From Erodium maritimum (taxonomy: Eukaryota; Streptophyta; Magnoliopsida; Geraniales; Geraniaceae): a DNA stretch of 64,000 nucleotides. This document shows, one piece after another, positions 33,164 through 46,313 of the stretch (positions within the stretch are counted from its first letter, which is position 1; each line of letters opens with the position of its first letter). A program made the position numbers and the translations under genes. The DNA lies in NCBI GenBank assembly GCA_963921825.1, contig OY997594.1, positions 40,418,557 through 40,482,556 on the forward strand, written 5' to 3'. A model generated the notes under the pieces. It was not told the DNA's origin. It searched no databases and was given only the letters and a program-made list of their open reading frames with translations.

Positions 33164-35419
33164 AACTTCTTCCACCAATTTCTCTCTCCTTCAACAAAAA
33201 AGCTCTCAGAATACCCGTTTTTGGGTTGCACAATACCCTTCTAGGATTCCCTCTTTTCCGCCTCCCTTTCGGTCGTAGATCTCCTCCAACCTCCACCTTG
33301 CCGGCCTCCTCATCCCCATGCAATCTCTACCACCGCTTTCCCCGTCTACTGGATCGCCATATCCATCGCGTAGGTATCGTCGACCATCTCTATGGCATCT
33401 TCCCAACAAAACCCACACTAGCTCGACGCAGTGCAGCCATCCCCTCTGGACTTCCTCCCCGACGTCGAGTTCCGTGCACCGGTCGTCGCCCAGTCTTCTT
33501 CCCTGACAGACGGACAACCAGATCTCGTTTGCGACTCGCATTCGCCACCGAAGGACTTTCCGATCTCGTCCTGTGCGAGCGTCCTCGTCCCCTACGAACC
33601 CCAGCCACCGGAAAAAGCCATGGCATCGGAGTGGATGGCTCCTCGCCGGCCACATGCAGAGATCGGTCGCAACCACCACGACCATCCCGAGCCGCTGCAG
33701 ACTCGTGGAGCCCCTCAGCCGTCATCCTCTCCGAAGCATCAATCGGAGGCAGGGCAACCTTCTATGTAGGAATGAGAAGACCCGGCGGGGGTGGGTCTGG
33801 CCGCTGTTGGCCTATACCAACAGACCCGAGACAACTAGTGCTCGGAGGTCTCGGGAAGCACACATACAACCAGTACCACCCTGTAAGGGTAAGTTTTTGT
33901 CCAACCCAGAGTGAATCTAAAACCCTCTTGCACAATACTACCCAAACAAAACCCCAATAACCTTCTTTTCATTCCCCTACCCTTACAAACCTGTCACAAC
34001 CAAGAACCTTCTTGGCAAATCACTGCCATTACCATCCAGTCGCAGCCGGCTCTACATTATGCAGCAACAAACCCGCCCAATTAATCCAAACAATTCAGAC
34101 CAACCAAATTATAACCTAAGTGACAACAAAATGTAACCCCATCAAAATAATATAAAGCCACCCCAATGTAGTAACCAATAGTAACACCAGTAGCTGCAGA
34201 AACCTCCTCAAACTTCTGTAGTAGAAGAGGAGGACAGGCCATAGGGCTGCCACCATCACATATTCACTCCACCCAACTGTCCAAACTTCAGTTCCATACC
34301 AGAGCTAGCCACTTCTCATCAAAAAGAAGGTTGACAGTACCTGAAACAAAAGAACCAGCCACAGTCCAAAGAAAAACCTTCCACTAAGTCAAGTTTTACC
34401 CACACACAAAGGAGAAAAAAGCTCCCAAACTGCTACCCCCACACCAGATAGTACCAAACTAACTAAAAATGAGGACCAATATCAACAGCCTTACCAAAAT
34501 CTCACTACTTTACTCATCCCACCCCCTAAACCACCCCACCCCCCAAAAATCAGAAGAAAACAACATCACAAAGGTTGCTTGTACTCCAAGGCATCAAATA
34601 AATACCAGTAAAACCAATGTCCACCTCTCTACCAACTACAAAACAATCCTAAACCAGTTCGATATGAATCAAGCCAGAGTAGGCTTCTTACCCAAATGAC
34701 AAGACCAAGGATTATTGATCCAAGATATAAAGGAGAAGGAATTGTTGTTTTTGAATTTAGCCCACAATAGTTGATAAGAATCATTCTGATTTTGTTGACG
34801 AATTTCCTCAGGTTGCAGGGAGATAGAATTGAAAACCAAATTATTCCTATAGAGCCATAACCTCCAAATGATAAGAGAGACAAGCAAACTCCAATGAGTC
34901 TTCTATGAGCCCAAGTGCTTCCAAGAGATAAACCAGTCCAAAATTGTCTTAGGGTGTACTGAACTTATTCCCTACCAGTTCAAGCACAAAACCCACACTG
35001 ACCAAGAGAAGGGACAACATAAAAATAGATGATCTTGTTCTTCTGGTTCTTCATTGCAGAAAGGACACCAGATATTGTGTGTATACATGCCTCTAGCCAG
35101 TAAAAAACATTTAGTTGGAACAACTTTCATACACAAGAGCCAAATGAATGCATCAACTTTAGGAGGAAGTATTGGCTCCCAAAGTAATGCAGGCCATAAA
35201 AGTTCATCCTCCTCAGACTCATCCAAGTACTGGTACATTCTTTGCACATAAAATCCTCTTTGATCAATAACCCATGAAACAGTATCAGGATCTGAAGAGA
35301 GGGGAGGAAGAATATTAATCAAATCACAGAGAAGTACAAATTGATCTTCTTCCCAACCCCTCAAATCCCTTCTAAAGATCATTATCCAATCACAATTAAC
35401 CTAAACCTGCGATACTAAG

Positions 35420-37107
35420 TGTTAGTCTTAGTGGCCGTAGTTCAATCCTAAATGTCCAAATGTACATATCATCGTTAGCAATATAATTAAAGCGTCTTTA
35501 TATTACTTATGTGTTGGAGTAATATATCGATGTGTGCTCTGATCTATGCCCACCATGCGAATAGAACCATAGATCGAGATAGATCACACTCGATGGGTCC
35601 CTAGTCAACAAAGCTTCACTAGAAGCGACTAGTATGAAAGATGGCTCTTTATGGCTTACGTTCTGTTAGTCATTGGAATAGGATTCCGGAGTCTGATCAT
35701 AGATATCATGTGGGACATGATATTGGATGACCCGCCCTGAATATGTGCCATAGATTAAGTCATGAACATATTCAATGTCGTAGCTTGTCATGTATCCTTA
35801 GACCAAGGAGTCTTTGTGATTGCTATGTAGTCAACAACTGAGTTTGACCTGAGCCTAACGTTGTCCGTAATAGGGCTTCCATAACGGCCAGGATTGGCTT
35901 GGGGATGGGCTACACGAGTGACACGAAAGACGACTAAGGGATTTATCCCTCATACTGAGGTATGGGAAAGATATCGGTTCTCGGCCACTTGATCGAGAGT
36001 GACTGAAAGAATAGCATGGCCATGCACATGATACTGGGTATCATATATTTAGTCATCTCACATATCAAGGAACAATGGTTGAGAATAATAAGGATGACGG
36101 CTCTATGCCTTATCTCAATCAGGATATCGGAGATAAAAGGATAATGATAGAGACGACGGAAAGGTTAGAATCGAAAGGGTTGATTCGTTATGTAGTGTCA
36201 GGCAATACTAAATTCTCGTTAGTTGCCACTTAAATAGGATCAAGTAAAATGAGATTTTACGTTGATCTATTGACATGCATAAACCTAAGGGTCACACCGG
36301 AGGATGAAACTCATTGACACATTTATGGAGAATGGGCAAAAGGGAGTTGTCTCGGGACATGACCAAAACTGGGTTTTGGGTCATGTGCCCGTAAGTGAAT
36401 AGGACTTTACGGATCGAGTAAAGACTTGGAGTCTTGGGATTGATTGCGTGGGTTAATGTTGGACATTTCCGGTATGGAAGGCTTGGAGGCGATGAGCGAA
36501 TCACGGGACCTCGTTGGAAATGGCCACAAGCCATGTTCCAAGAGGCCCATGAAAGGCCCATGCAACCAAGGCCCATGGAACTAATTAATCAAGTCTTGAT
36601 TAATTAGTACTAAGTAAGCAAGACAAGGATTAAGGTGTTGGTGATTCACCACCTAACTCAATCTTGTCTTGCCATACTTTGTCTTATTTACACCTTACTT
36701 GTCACCATGCTTGTCCCATGCCTTTAGTTGGACAAGTATGGGTTTTGTTATGTTTAACTCATCTTTTTTCAACATAACAAACACAAGACAAGAATAGAAA
36801 ACACAACTTCTCTCCCCCTTCCCTTGCAATTTCGGGTTTGGCAAGTTCCCACCTCCATTTTTGTGTTCTTGAGTCCTTAAAGAGAAGAACTACGTGGGTT
36901 TGATTCCCATGTGGATACGTAGGCGTCTTGGAGACTCAAGCCAATCATTCGTTAACCGGTGTTCTTGTTTTGGTAAGAAATAATGCTGAATTTTTCTCTT
37001 GTGAATCCATTCTTTATTAGTTGTGTCATGGTTTTAATCGTCTCTTGATTTTCATTGATTTTCCGCTGCGAGTTGGTTCATCTCCAACCCTACCTCGAGA
37101 CCCAACA
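35420..37107 (+). mobile_element. solo LTR, family B copy 1 (1,688 bp)
   Basis: Begins TGTTAGTCTTAGTG and ends CCCAACA, with a perfect 5-bp duplication CTAAG (35415-35419 and 37108-37112). It cuts LINE B between its reverse transcriptase and zf-RVT parts. It is closely similar to the copy at 42418-55479. Orientation and superfamily are unknown without an internal domain; I assign plus by similarity to the TG...CA reading only. Confidence 0.9.
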
Positions 37108-37112
37108 CTAAG

Positions 37113-39043
37113 GCCCTCTTTTGATGACTGAGATGGAATAGTCTTTGAAACATATTTTTCAAGGGTATGTCAGTTATCCAAAGATCCTCCCAGAAATGAA
37201 TGGACTTTCCTGATTTTAATGACCATTGTAAACCCTCCACCCCATAAGCATTTGTAAATTTAGGACAACTCAGCAAAGAACCAAAGTGACTAAGAAAGCA
37301 CTGCCCATTGTGGAGCAAGAATTTATTAAGATCCCATTTTGAACTATCCCAGCCATATTTAGAGCAAATCAACTGTTTCCAAAGAGAATCTTCTTCCAAG
37401 GCAAATCTCCACCACCACTTGGCCAAGAGAGCCATGTTTATGATTGATAAACTCTTGATCCCTAGCCCCCCTGCACTTTTGGGCCTGCAAACCTTTCCCC
37501 AACTAATTTTGTGCAGCAACTTCTTATCAATAGAGCCATTCCAAAGGAACCTTTTTTGCCACTTCTCCATCTCTTTAACCACTCCCTTAAGGGCCTTAAA
37601 GAGAGACATGTAATATAAAGGTAGGGAAGAGAGGGAGGATTTAATCAAGGTTATCCTACCCCCCAAACTTTTATGCCTGGCTTGCCAAAGATTCAGCTTG
37701 TTCCTGAATTTGGAGATGATAGGTTCCCAGGTTTTAACCCTCCTAGGGTTAGCCCCTAGCTGAAAACCCAAATAATCAAAGGGCAGTTGCATTGCAGTGC
37801 AACCAAGAATATCAGTGATCTCATGAACTTGAACTGTGGAAGGGTTCAATAATAAGACTTGAGACTTATGGAAATTGATTTTAAGACCAATGGATTTTTG
37901 TAAGACATTGAGAGTGTGTTTCAGGTTTATGGCTTGTTGTATACCAGCATGAATGAAGATGAGAGTATCATCTGCAAATTGTAAATGGGAGATCTCTGGC
38001 CTCAAATCAGAACATTTAACACCTAGAAAACATGTTATTAGTGGTACCTTTAACCATTAGTTGGTGAAGACTTTCAGCTACAAGTGCAAATAGGAGTGGG
38101 GAGAGAGAACATCCTTGTCTCAAACCTCTTTCCAGAGGAAAAATCACCAGATGGTGACCCATTTATCAATACAGAAGACCAAGCTCTCATACATTCCTCA
38201 ATCCAAGACCTCCAGATAGGGCCAAAACCCAAAATCTCCAGTAAATTCAATAAGGACCCCTAGTGAATGTGATCATAAGCCTTCTCAAAGTCAATTTTGA
38301 GAACAATTATCTCCTGGCCAGAATTTTTAATAGAGTGTATGAGTTCAGAAGCAATCAAGACACCATCTAATATCTATCTACCAGCTATGAATCCAGACTG
38401 TACATCATGGACAAGCAAATTCCAAAGGTTTAAGTCTGGCAGCCAAAACTTTTGAGATGATCTTATAAATGATGTGGATCAAGCTGATAGGCCTGAAATC
38501 ATTGAAAGTCACAGGAGTTGAGCCTTTAGGAATTAAGGTGATAAAGGATGAATTTAATCCTTTACCAAGATGACCCCCATTGAAGAAATGCTCAAAGAGA
38601 TCCATTATGTCATTTTTAACCACAGACCAACAAGATTGATAGAATTTTAAAGAAAACCCATCAGGGCCAGGAGATTTCTCCCCATTGCAAGCTCTGATAG
38701 CCCTCAAGATCTCATCTTCAGTGAAAGGAATCTCCAACCCTAGAGCTTGGGAGAAAAAAATAGTCTTGAAAGGAAGAGAGGAGATCTTAATGAAAACTGT
38801 ATCAATCCCAAGAAATCTACCAGCAAAATGAGATTTAGCCACCTCTCTGATCTCAGCAGGAGAATGATAAAAGGAGTTTCCATCCTTAATACAAGTGATC
38901 TTCTTCCTTGAAAAATTGAAGTTGGCCACCAAATGATAGTATTTAGTACACTTGTCCCCATCTCTAGACCATCTATGCCTGGCCTTTTGACACCAGAGTT
39001 TAGCTTGAAGTTTTAATTTGTGAATCAACCAAGCATTCAACAA
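37113..39043 (-). pseudogene. LINE B reverse transcriptase, broken
   Basis: The N-terminal part (38405-39043) has GEKSPGPDGFSLKFYQ, SFITLIPKG and FRPISLIHIIYKIISKVLA. The C-terminal part (37113-38005) has HLQFADDTLIFI, the YLGFQLGANPRR thumb motif and GGLGIKSL. About 400 bases between them (38006-38404) are out of frame with stops, and the region carrying the GxPQG-like motif near 38130 is damaged. It ends abruptly at the solo LTR, and the zf-RVT tail resumes at 35414. Confidence 0.85.
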
Positions 39044-39296
39044 GGCCCTCCTAGCTATCTCCTCAGGAATTAAACCCCTCTCCTCAAATAGATTGTCTAG
39101 TCGGTAAGGGGATGTCCTGAGTTATTGTCTATAATATAAAGTAGGCTATCTTTATGGGTTCATGAGCGCTGGACTTGCCACGGTCAGCTCAAAGACATAT
39201 CTGGATCCCAGGACGGTTATGCTCTACCATGTATGGTTTCTTTTTTGCACTAATATACTTCTTCGGTTACCCGTTTAAAAAAAAACTTCTTCCACC

Positions 39297-39788
39297 TAGT
39301 TTTTGTTCATAAACCTATCAACACAACCACTTGGTAACATTGTGGGGGTGGAGCTATACTAGTGGACCCGCCACATAATTAGGCCGGTTTGGTTTGGTTT
39401 GGGCATGGCAGTATGCAGGGCAAGGTTCATTGATTATTGACATAAAAGACAAAACAGTTCTAAAAACAAATGATTATAGTACTAATCATTCATAATGATT
39501 ATTAAATATGTTATTGTAATGGAGATACGCATGCTCCGTATATGCTCGCTGCTCTCCTGGAGTATGGGAAACACAACGATCCATTATATTTGTTCAATGC
39601 CGAGAAAGCTACGTACGTCCACTAGCACGCTAAAGCAAGAAGGATTTGGTTCAAAGTGACTCATTTCCACGACAGAAATAACAAAACAAAAACACTAGGC
39701 GACATAAAGTCAAAATCATATGACATGTTCACCTATAAATACCAATCACATGTAGTAGTAATAATTCAGCTTTTTAGATCATATGTAA
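39297..39788. other. gene-free stretch with a TATA-like box
   Basis: Right flank of LINE A. A CTATAAATACC box at about 39734 and a GTAAG at 39785 could be the remains of a promoter and first exon, but no coding sequence follows; Harbinger-like DNA begins at about 39789. A 73-residue frame at 39656-39877 has no recognisable feature. Confidence 0.45.
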
Positions 39789-40059
39789 GTTGGCGGGGAG
39801 CTGACGAACAGCTGTTGGCGGTGAGCGATCGACAACGAGGAGTTGACGGAGAGCTGGCGTCTCAACGTCGGCGGTGAGGGATGACTGTGAGCTCACCACC
39901 CCTTCTCAACGTCGACGCCAACGGCTATAAAATCAAAATACCCTATTATTACATCTTGAAAATTAAAATTTTGTTTTGAAAATAACCAAAAAATAAATTT
40001 CCTTATCTCCAAATTGTATATAAATAGGGATGTTTGAAGCAAATAAAAACACGTCAAAA

Positions 40060-41036
40060 AGATGTACAATTTTTTAGAAGGCTCACAATCTCAAGAACAA
40101 CCTTGGGCTAAGCTTCTTTGGCTCCCCATTCTTCCACCCAAGTTTTCTGTTTTTGTTTGGTTAATTTCCCATGGTGCCATCCCTACTAAACTGTTCTTGG
40201 ACAGTAGAGGTCCGCATTTCAACCTGCATGATTCTTTATGTCCCTTTTGTGGTATGGATTTTGAGGACATCAACCACCTCTTATTAAATTGTAACATATC
40301 CGACTAGTCTAGTCAACAATCCTGATTGGTGGGGGTCAAATGCTTCTTTTGTTGGAGACATTAAGGATTTACTTTACTCCTGGTCTGGTTTTGCTCCTAC
40401 AAATTCTCAAAGGCAGTGAAAAATCTTAAATTTTTATCACTATTTGGTATATCTGGTTGGCAAGAAATGAAGTAGTGTTCAGAAGCTCTTCTTTGTGTGA
40501 GGTTTGGGGTAGCACCTCCACTCAGTACCATCTGTACTGATATTGGACTGTATTATGTTAGGTTGTGAATGGGTAGGTTTTGTTTCTAGGTCGCTTTGAT
40601 TTCCTCTAAGCTTTTGATAGAAGTATTGGTAAGGCTTTGTTGTTGTTTGCATTAGTGCTTCAGGTTGCCAGACTTCTGTGGAGTTTCGGACTTTCAACCT
40701 TTGTTTTCTTCAACATCCTCATCATTTTTTACAAAACTATTGGGGCTGATGTTTCTGAACTAAAGGCTTGGCATCCGGTTCTGGTGGTGCCTCCTTAGCT
40801 CAATGTGCTGATATTTGTTGTAAGATTAGGAGAATTTTTAAGGACTCAGTAATTCGTTGTCTTGGTCTTAATTGGGGTTGGGATTGATTTGTAGCTGTTC
40901 TGGGGTAGTGGCTCGTGGGTGTTTTGTTTTTCTGCAGAATTGCAGCTGTGTCTTGTGCTATTTGGAGATTTTTTCTCATGACTGGTTATTTTCTTCAAAG
41001 AACTAGTCTTTATCAATGAATAATTTGCTGATAAAA
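40060..41036 (+). mobile_element. 5'-truncated LINE fragment (zf-RVT and 3' UTR)
   Basis: Begins near MYNFLEGSQSQEQPWAKLLW, the segment just before zf-RVT, and continues with PPKFSVFVWLISHGAIPTK and CPFCGMDFEDINHLLLNC. The 3' UTR ends GCTGATAAAAAAAAA at about 41040. I could not find its duplication with confidence. Confidence 0.75.
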
Positions 41037-41199
41037 AAAAATCCTATTCACATATCATCTCCCACTTTGAATTATTTGTCTCCCACTTTTGTCGTGAAAT
41101 GGCCAATGACCGTGCCACGAGTTTGAATCGGAGCGCATTTTGATGGGAGTACCGAAAGAATGCATGTCCACCGACTTCACTGACGTTTTTTTAGAGGAC

Positions 41200-41505
41200 G
41201 CAATAGCCGAAGTTCAACCAAGAAAGTGAACCTACATCGCATGTGACCGGGAAGCTGCTAAGGAACGTTTAATGAGCGACTACTTAAGCACAAACCCTGT
41301 GTACAAGGAGGTGCATTTCCGTCGTCGTTTCAGAATGTCAAAGGATGTGTTCTTCCGAATTCTCCATGCATTGGAGAATCACGATGAGTATTTCACGCAA
41401 CGGTTCGACGTTGTGGGTAGAATTTCCTTAACTCCTTATCAAAAATGTACTGCGGCCGTTAGGCAATTATGTTATGGAATTGCAGCTGATGGATTGGAAA
41501 ATTAG
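41200..41505 (+). pseudogene. Harbinger (HARBI1-like) transposase N-terminal fragment
   Basis: The frame reads DREAAKERLMSDYL, then VYKEVHFRRRFRMSKDVFFRI, YFTQRFDVVGRISLTPYQKC and RQLCYGIAADGLE, the order typical of plant PIF transposases before the first catalytic aspartate. It stops at a TAG near 41503 where a LINE fragment begins. Upstream frames (41085-41200) contain stops. The catalytic domain is absent, so it is inactive. Confidence 0.8.
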
Positions 41506-42398
41506 GGATTGGCATTTTATTTTTATGAGGCAACTCAGAGGGTGGGAATTGGATAAGTTCAGGGAACCACGGTGATTGTCTTCATCTTTGCATACTCAAT
41601 GTTTCATTGATGGATAGGGTTCAGTAGAAAGTGGATACAAAATGTTTTAAAGTCTGCATATACACAGTTAACAGAAGCTACAACAAACATTAATTGGAGC
41701 AAATATTTGTGGTCGCCTAATCTTCCTCGTAAGATGGATGCATTCACCTGGTTGGCTTGTATAGGTGTTGTACCCACCAAGAGCTTCTTGGAATCTAGAG
41801 GCTTACCAATTTCAATCTCAGACTCTTGGTGCAAATTTTGTGGAGTCCAGTTTGAAAACTCTAGTCATCTCTTTCTTTACTACAAAGGAACCTGGTTAAT
41901 TTGGGTTGTAGTTCTAAATTGGTGGGGAACTGTTTGGTGCATTCCTTGAAGCATTACAACTTTCATTTGTTCTTAGGACAATCTCTTTCAGAAAAATAAA
42001 ATGTGGAAGAATATTTTTCCACCAATGTTTGGGAAATTTGGCTTTCCAGGAAGAGTTTGGTTTTCAACAACAAACTTCTCTCAGTCTAGGAAGTGCTTCT
42101 CAAAATTCATAATTCGTCTTTTTCCTTGGAGTGGTCTTTGTTCAACAAATATTTCTCTTTCCCTTTCATAGTTTGGCAATTTTCTCCTCAAGGTTACTGT
42201 AGAAAACTCAAGTCTGTAATAGTCTAATATCCTGATTTTGTCCCTTTTCTTTGCTATGGTTGGATGGTTTTGTGATGTGCAGATAGTGTTATACCAGTGG
42301 ACACTTCTTGTTAGTGTTCTCATTACACTTTTCTTTTATTGGGCTGGTGTGTTTTATAATGCAATTCTTGTGTAGTGTTTTAGATCGTCTTTATTTGG
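41506..42398 (+). mobile_element. LINE 3' fragment (zf-RVT), plus strand
   Basis: Homologous to the zf-RVT tail of LINE B: FIFMRQLRGWELDKF (near 41515), then MDAFTWLACIGVVPTK and CKFCGVQFENSSHLFLYY (41700-41880). Stops are present upstream of 41700. It ends at the CACTA terminus at 42399. Confidence 0.75.
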
Positions 42399-43223
42399 CA
42401 CTACGAGGCCATGTATATGTTAGTCTTAGTGCCCGTAGTTCAATCATAAATGTCCAAACGTATGTATCATCATTAGCAATAAAATTTAAAGAGGCTTTAT
42501 ATTACTTATGTGTTGGAGTAATACATCGATGTGTTCTGATTTATGCCCATAATGCGAATAGAACCATAGATCACGATAGATCACACTCCATGGGTCCCTA
42601 GTCAACAAATCTTCTCTAGAAGCGACTAGTATGAAAGATGACTCTTCATGGCTTACGTTCTATTAGTCATTGGAATGGGCTTCCGGAGTCTGATCATAGA
42701 TATCATGCGTGACATGATATTGGACGACCCGACATGAATATGTGCCATAGATCAAGTCATGAGCATATTCATTGTCGTAGCTTGTCATGTATCCTTAGAC
42801 CAAGGAGTCTTTGTGATCGCTATGCAGTAAACAACAAAGTTTGACATGTGCCTAACGATGCCCGTAACAGAGCTTCCATAACGGCCAGGATTGGCTTAAG
42901 GACGGATTGTATGAGTGACATGAAAGACGGCTAAGGGATTTATCCCTCATACTACGATATGGGAAATATATCGGTTCTCGGCCGCTTGATCGAGAGTGAC
43001 TGAAAGAATAGCATGGCGATGCACATGATATTTGGTATCATATATTCAGTCATCTCACATATTAAGGAACAGTGATTAAGAATAATAAGGATGACGGCTC
43101 TATGCCTTATCTCAATTAGGATATCAGTGATAAAAGGATAATGACATGGACGACGGAAAGGTTAGAATCGATTGGTTCGATTCACTATGTAGTGTCAGTC
43201 AATACTAAAGTCTCGTTAGTTGC

Positions 43224-45947
43224 TGTAAAACCCACTTCGTGTAAAAGTGTAGTAAAGTGCAAACCGAAACGTGAGGGTAGAAGTCTGCAACAAGCTTTTG
43301 TTTAAAGAGAAAGAAATCAAAAAAAAAGAGAAAGAAGAAAAGAAGAGATTAGAAGTGTTTTCTGGGCCAGACTAACTTGGGCCAGTCAGCTGAGTCAGGC
43401 CCATCTCGCACCAGCCCAGCCCTTTAGAGCAACCCTAGCTCTCTCCTCATTCTCTTAGTGTCGCACGCATCCCAAGGGAAGCACAACTTCTCTCTCTCGC
43501 CGTTTTCTCTCTCCCAAGCTCGTGACCTCGCCTCCCTCTGCTTCTCACGCCGCCCTCGCCTTGCCTCTGTGCCAAGCAAGCGGTGCCGGCTTCGAGCACG
43601 AGACGACCTCGTCGGAAGCCCTCGAACCGGGTGTCTTCTCCGGCTACGATTCGGGCTATGCCGGCGTCGGACCCCGTCAACGGTTCGAACTCCCTCGCTC
43701 CGTCTACCTTCCCGACAACGACCGCCAGAAATCCTCCCCAACAAGCTCGGTTTAGGCAAGTTCACGGCCTGAATCTCAAGCCTCGTCACGGTCCCTTCGC
43801 CGGCAAGCACAACTTCGCCGGATCTAGATTTGGAGGCGCTGGGCTATTTTCCGGGCTTCAGAATCTCGGACACGACCTCGCCGGAGACCCTCACGTACTC
43901 CCCCAGCCACGGCGGTCAGTCCCAGCGTCGCCACGAGCTCCCCCGGACGCCTCGCCGTCGCCGTCGCCGCCGAGATTGCACCAAACCTTCACCGCCGTCC
44001 TGATTCTGTTTCCGGTCCAGACCGACCAGGTCACCACAGGTCTTGGGCCTGCAGCAAGAATGGGCCTTGGGCCAGTTACGGATCAGACAGAATGGGCCTT
44101 GGGCCAGTTAAGGATCAGGCAGTTGGGGCCTTGGGCCCGTAGGAAGGATCAGGCCAGCCAGACTAGAAGACGGGCCTTAGCCCACTGTGGACTCGGGCCT
44201 TGAGCCAGTTAAGACTTCAGGACCGGATCTGGACCGGGTTCGGGTTCGGATCCGGGTCAATCGGACTGTTAAGGAAACCGTTTTAAAATCAGATTTAATT
44301 AATCGGTTTAACGAACTCAAGGTGAGATTTTGGACTGGGTAAATTGTGGTTAAATCAGAGAACCGTCGGACTGTTTTCATTATTGATTTGGACATTTTAT
44401 GTGTCAACCTAGATGGGACTTCGCCCGAGAGCGAAGAACTTGGACCCGAGCTATAAGAGCAAAGATCACGCCGGGACCCGAGTGAAGAACGGAGTGGTGA
44501 CCACCGGGATCCATCCAATTGTTGAGAGGAAGATCTCGAGGTAGGGAAAGCCTTAACCTCTCGTTCATGATGCTTAGTATGCATGCTTGGTTAATAAAAT
44601 TGGAAAAGGTCCTAGACATGCATATAGGATGCGAATAATTAGCATAATCGTCTTTCATTTTCTAATAACCGAAAGTGTCTAGTGGTGACCGATTAGGATG
44701 CCAATCACTAGTGTAATTCGCTTTCAATACTTGGGATATGATTGTCTGGTAGAGGAGCCTTGGCAAAGCCCTCGGATTAGTTGTGTGTTAGGATCACATG
44801 CTTGGTTGTTGATTGCTTAGTGGATAGGCTAATGAGTCTAATGAAACTAGTGGAATTGCATGCTTGAATACTCTTTTGAAGGCTTTATGATTTGTTGATT
44901 ACACTCGTACTTGCTCGTTGATTGTATTCGAATGATTACTTGATTTACTTGATTGGTTGTTGGGGGTATCGAGTATGACTGGTTGTGCCGCGCGGTGCAA
45001 TCAGGTGATCGATGCCCCGGTGGTTCGAAACTGGTAAGTGAATGGTAAGTTGGGATTGTGTATTTGGTGTGCTATGGTTGCGTGATTCGTGTATTATGTG
45101 TTGTGGTGAATTGGTGATGGTTGAGCCGTGTGTGGATTTGGATTGGTGATGGTTGAGCCGTGTGTGGACTTGGGTTGGTGGTTATTGAGCTTGTATTACC
45201 TCGAATTTCTGTTGAGTGCGCTATTCAATTATTAACTGCTTACTATTAAATTGCCCACGTGTGCGCTTCCTATGGGAGTATGGCCCTGGGTTCCCGAGGA
45301 TCTAAAATCCCTTGGAGACGTTTCTGAGACTTCCGACGATATGTGCCCTGAAGGGTGTTTCCGATAGTCTCAATGATATGCGTCTCCTCTGGATGGGAGG
45401 GAAAATCCGAGAGGATACATAAGATGTGGATCGGAGGGTGGTGACTTCATGTGCCACGACATTGATTGGTTTGTCTACTACCTATGATTGTTAAGAGTCT
45501 TGTGTTAACTTTACTGTTGAATCTACTCGTTGTATGATGAACTACCTTGTTGACTGTGTTGGTGTATTATGGATCTTGTGGACGTTGCCGTTGATTCGTT
45601 GGAGTTTAAGGTTTACCTTGTTATGTGTTTTTCCCTACTGAGCGTAAGCTCACCCCTGTGAGTTCATTGTTGTGTTTACAGGCTTGATTGAGGAGTAGAA
45701 GTTCGGGAGCTTCTCGGGGTGGGTGCATGATAGAGACTTCGTACTTTTTACTTTTAATGTATTGAACCAAAACTTGTTGAGGTTTATTATTACACCCCTG
45801 GAGGGTTATCGTATTTTGAACTCGGTTTAACGGGTTATTTTCATCAATGGAGATTTTCAGGAAGTAAATGTTGTTTTACCCTTTTTATTGTATTCTATTA
45901 CTCGTCATGCCTCGGGTCCGGGCGATAACCGGATTTGGGGCGTGACA
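43224..45947 (+). repeat. 5' LTR of the gypsy-type element
   Basis: 2,724 bp. It contains an A-rich tract, a GC-rich leader (43400-44250) with repeated TTGGGCCAGTTA-type units at about 44040-44220, and an AT-rich 3' half. A hairpin TGAGC-GTAA-GCTCA lies at 45639-45652, followed by TTTACAG (45675-45681), which looks like a splice acceptor. The open frames at 43458-44203 are present in both LTRs only because the LTRs are nearly identical. Confidence 0.95.
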
Positions 45948-45950
45948 ATT

Positions 45951-45962
45951 TGGTATCAGAGC
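45951..45962 (+). other. primer binding site (tRNA-iMet type)
   Basis: TGGTATCAGAGC starts three bases after the 5' LTR. This 12-mer is complementary to the 3' end of plant initiator tRNA-Met and is common in plant LTR elements. Confidence 0.9.
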
Positions 45963-46313
45963 CTGGTTTCATTTGAAACAGGTGTCTTTTGAACTGATTT
46001 TCAAACCTCGGAACGAAGTCTACTAGGTGGGTAGAGTTAGGAAGTTTGAGTCTTGAGTTGCTTTGAGGGTTGTCCTAATTGAATTCTTGCACTACAATGT
46101 TTGCATTATATAATTGGTATCCTCTCCGTAATGATCGGTGAAGCCGAATGGTTGAGATCGGAATTGGATTGACGGTCAATGACCGACCCGCTATGCATAC
46201 ATGATAGTGCGAGCCAACAGTTAGTGGTGTTTACCCTTTGTCATATTACTTCGAAAATTTTCAAGTTGTAGTTCGGTCCTGTTCAAGTTTGGACTTGTGA
46301 TTGACTGTTGGTC

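Larger units (their letters stand above)
33894..39103 (-). mobile_element. LINE B (minus), interrupted by a solo LTR
   Basis: Flanked by GTAAGGG (33883-33889 and 39104-39110; a few bases of uncertain boundary on the left, where a T-run marks the 3' end). Its own sequence is 39103-37113 followed by 35414-33894: reverse transcriptase, zf-RVT (34972-35382, with CPFCNEEPEEQDHLFLCC) and a long 3' UTR. It is truncated at the 5' side before the endonuclease. Confidence 0.8.
33177..39283 (+). mobile_element. LINE A (plus), interrupted by LINE B
   Basis: Flanked by a perfect 13-bp duplication AACTTCTTCCACC (33164-33176 and 39284-39296) with an A-run before the right copy. Its own sequence is 33177-33889 (GC-rich 5' leader-like part with overlapping open frames) and 39104-39283 (3' end). 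The coding middle is absent, so this is an internally deleted or non-autonomous LINE of about 0.9 kb. Confidence 0.8.
39789..41505 (+). mobile_element. PIF/Harbinger fragment, interrupted by a LINE fragment
   Basis: The left part (39789-40058) repeats the GGCGGGGAGCTGACG terminal region seen at 22779 and has a TATA-like TATATAAATAGGG (40017-40029). The right part (41041-41505) encodes the start of a Harbinger transposase. The terminal inverted repeat is degraded on the left and lost on the right. A LINE 3' fragment lies between the two parts. Confidence 0.65.

Noticed and set aside
33226-33960. 244-residue proline- and arginine-rich frame
   Set aside because: Three overlapping plus-strand frames and two minus-strand frames are open in the same GC-rich leader of LINE A, and the frame crosses into LINE B. 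Composition, not coding.
43583-44203. 206-residue open frame in both LTRs of the gypsy-type element
   Set aside because: Overlapping frames are open on both strands in GC-rich LTR leader sequence; conservation between the two copies reflects recent insertion only. No domain is recognised.
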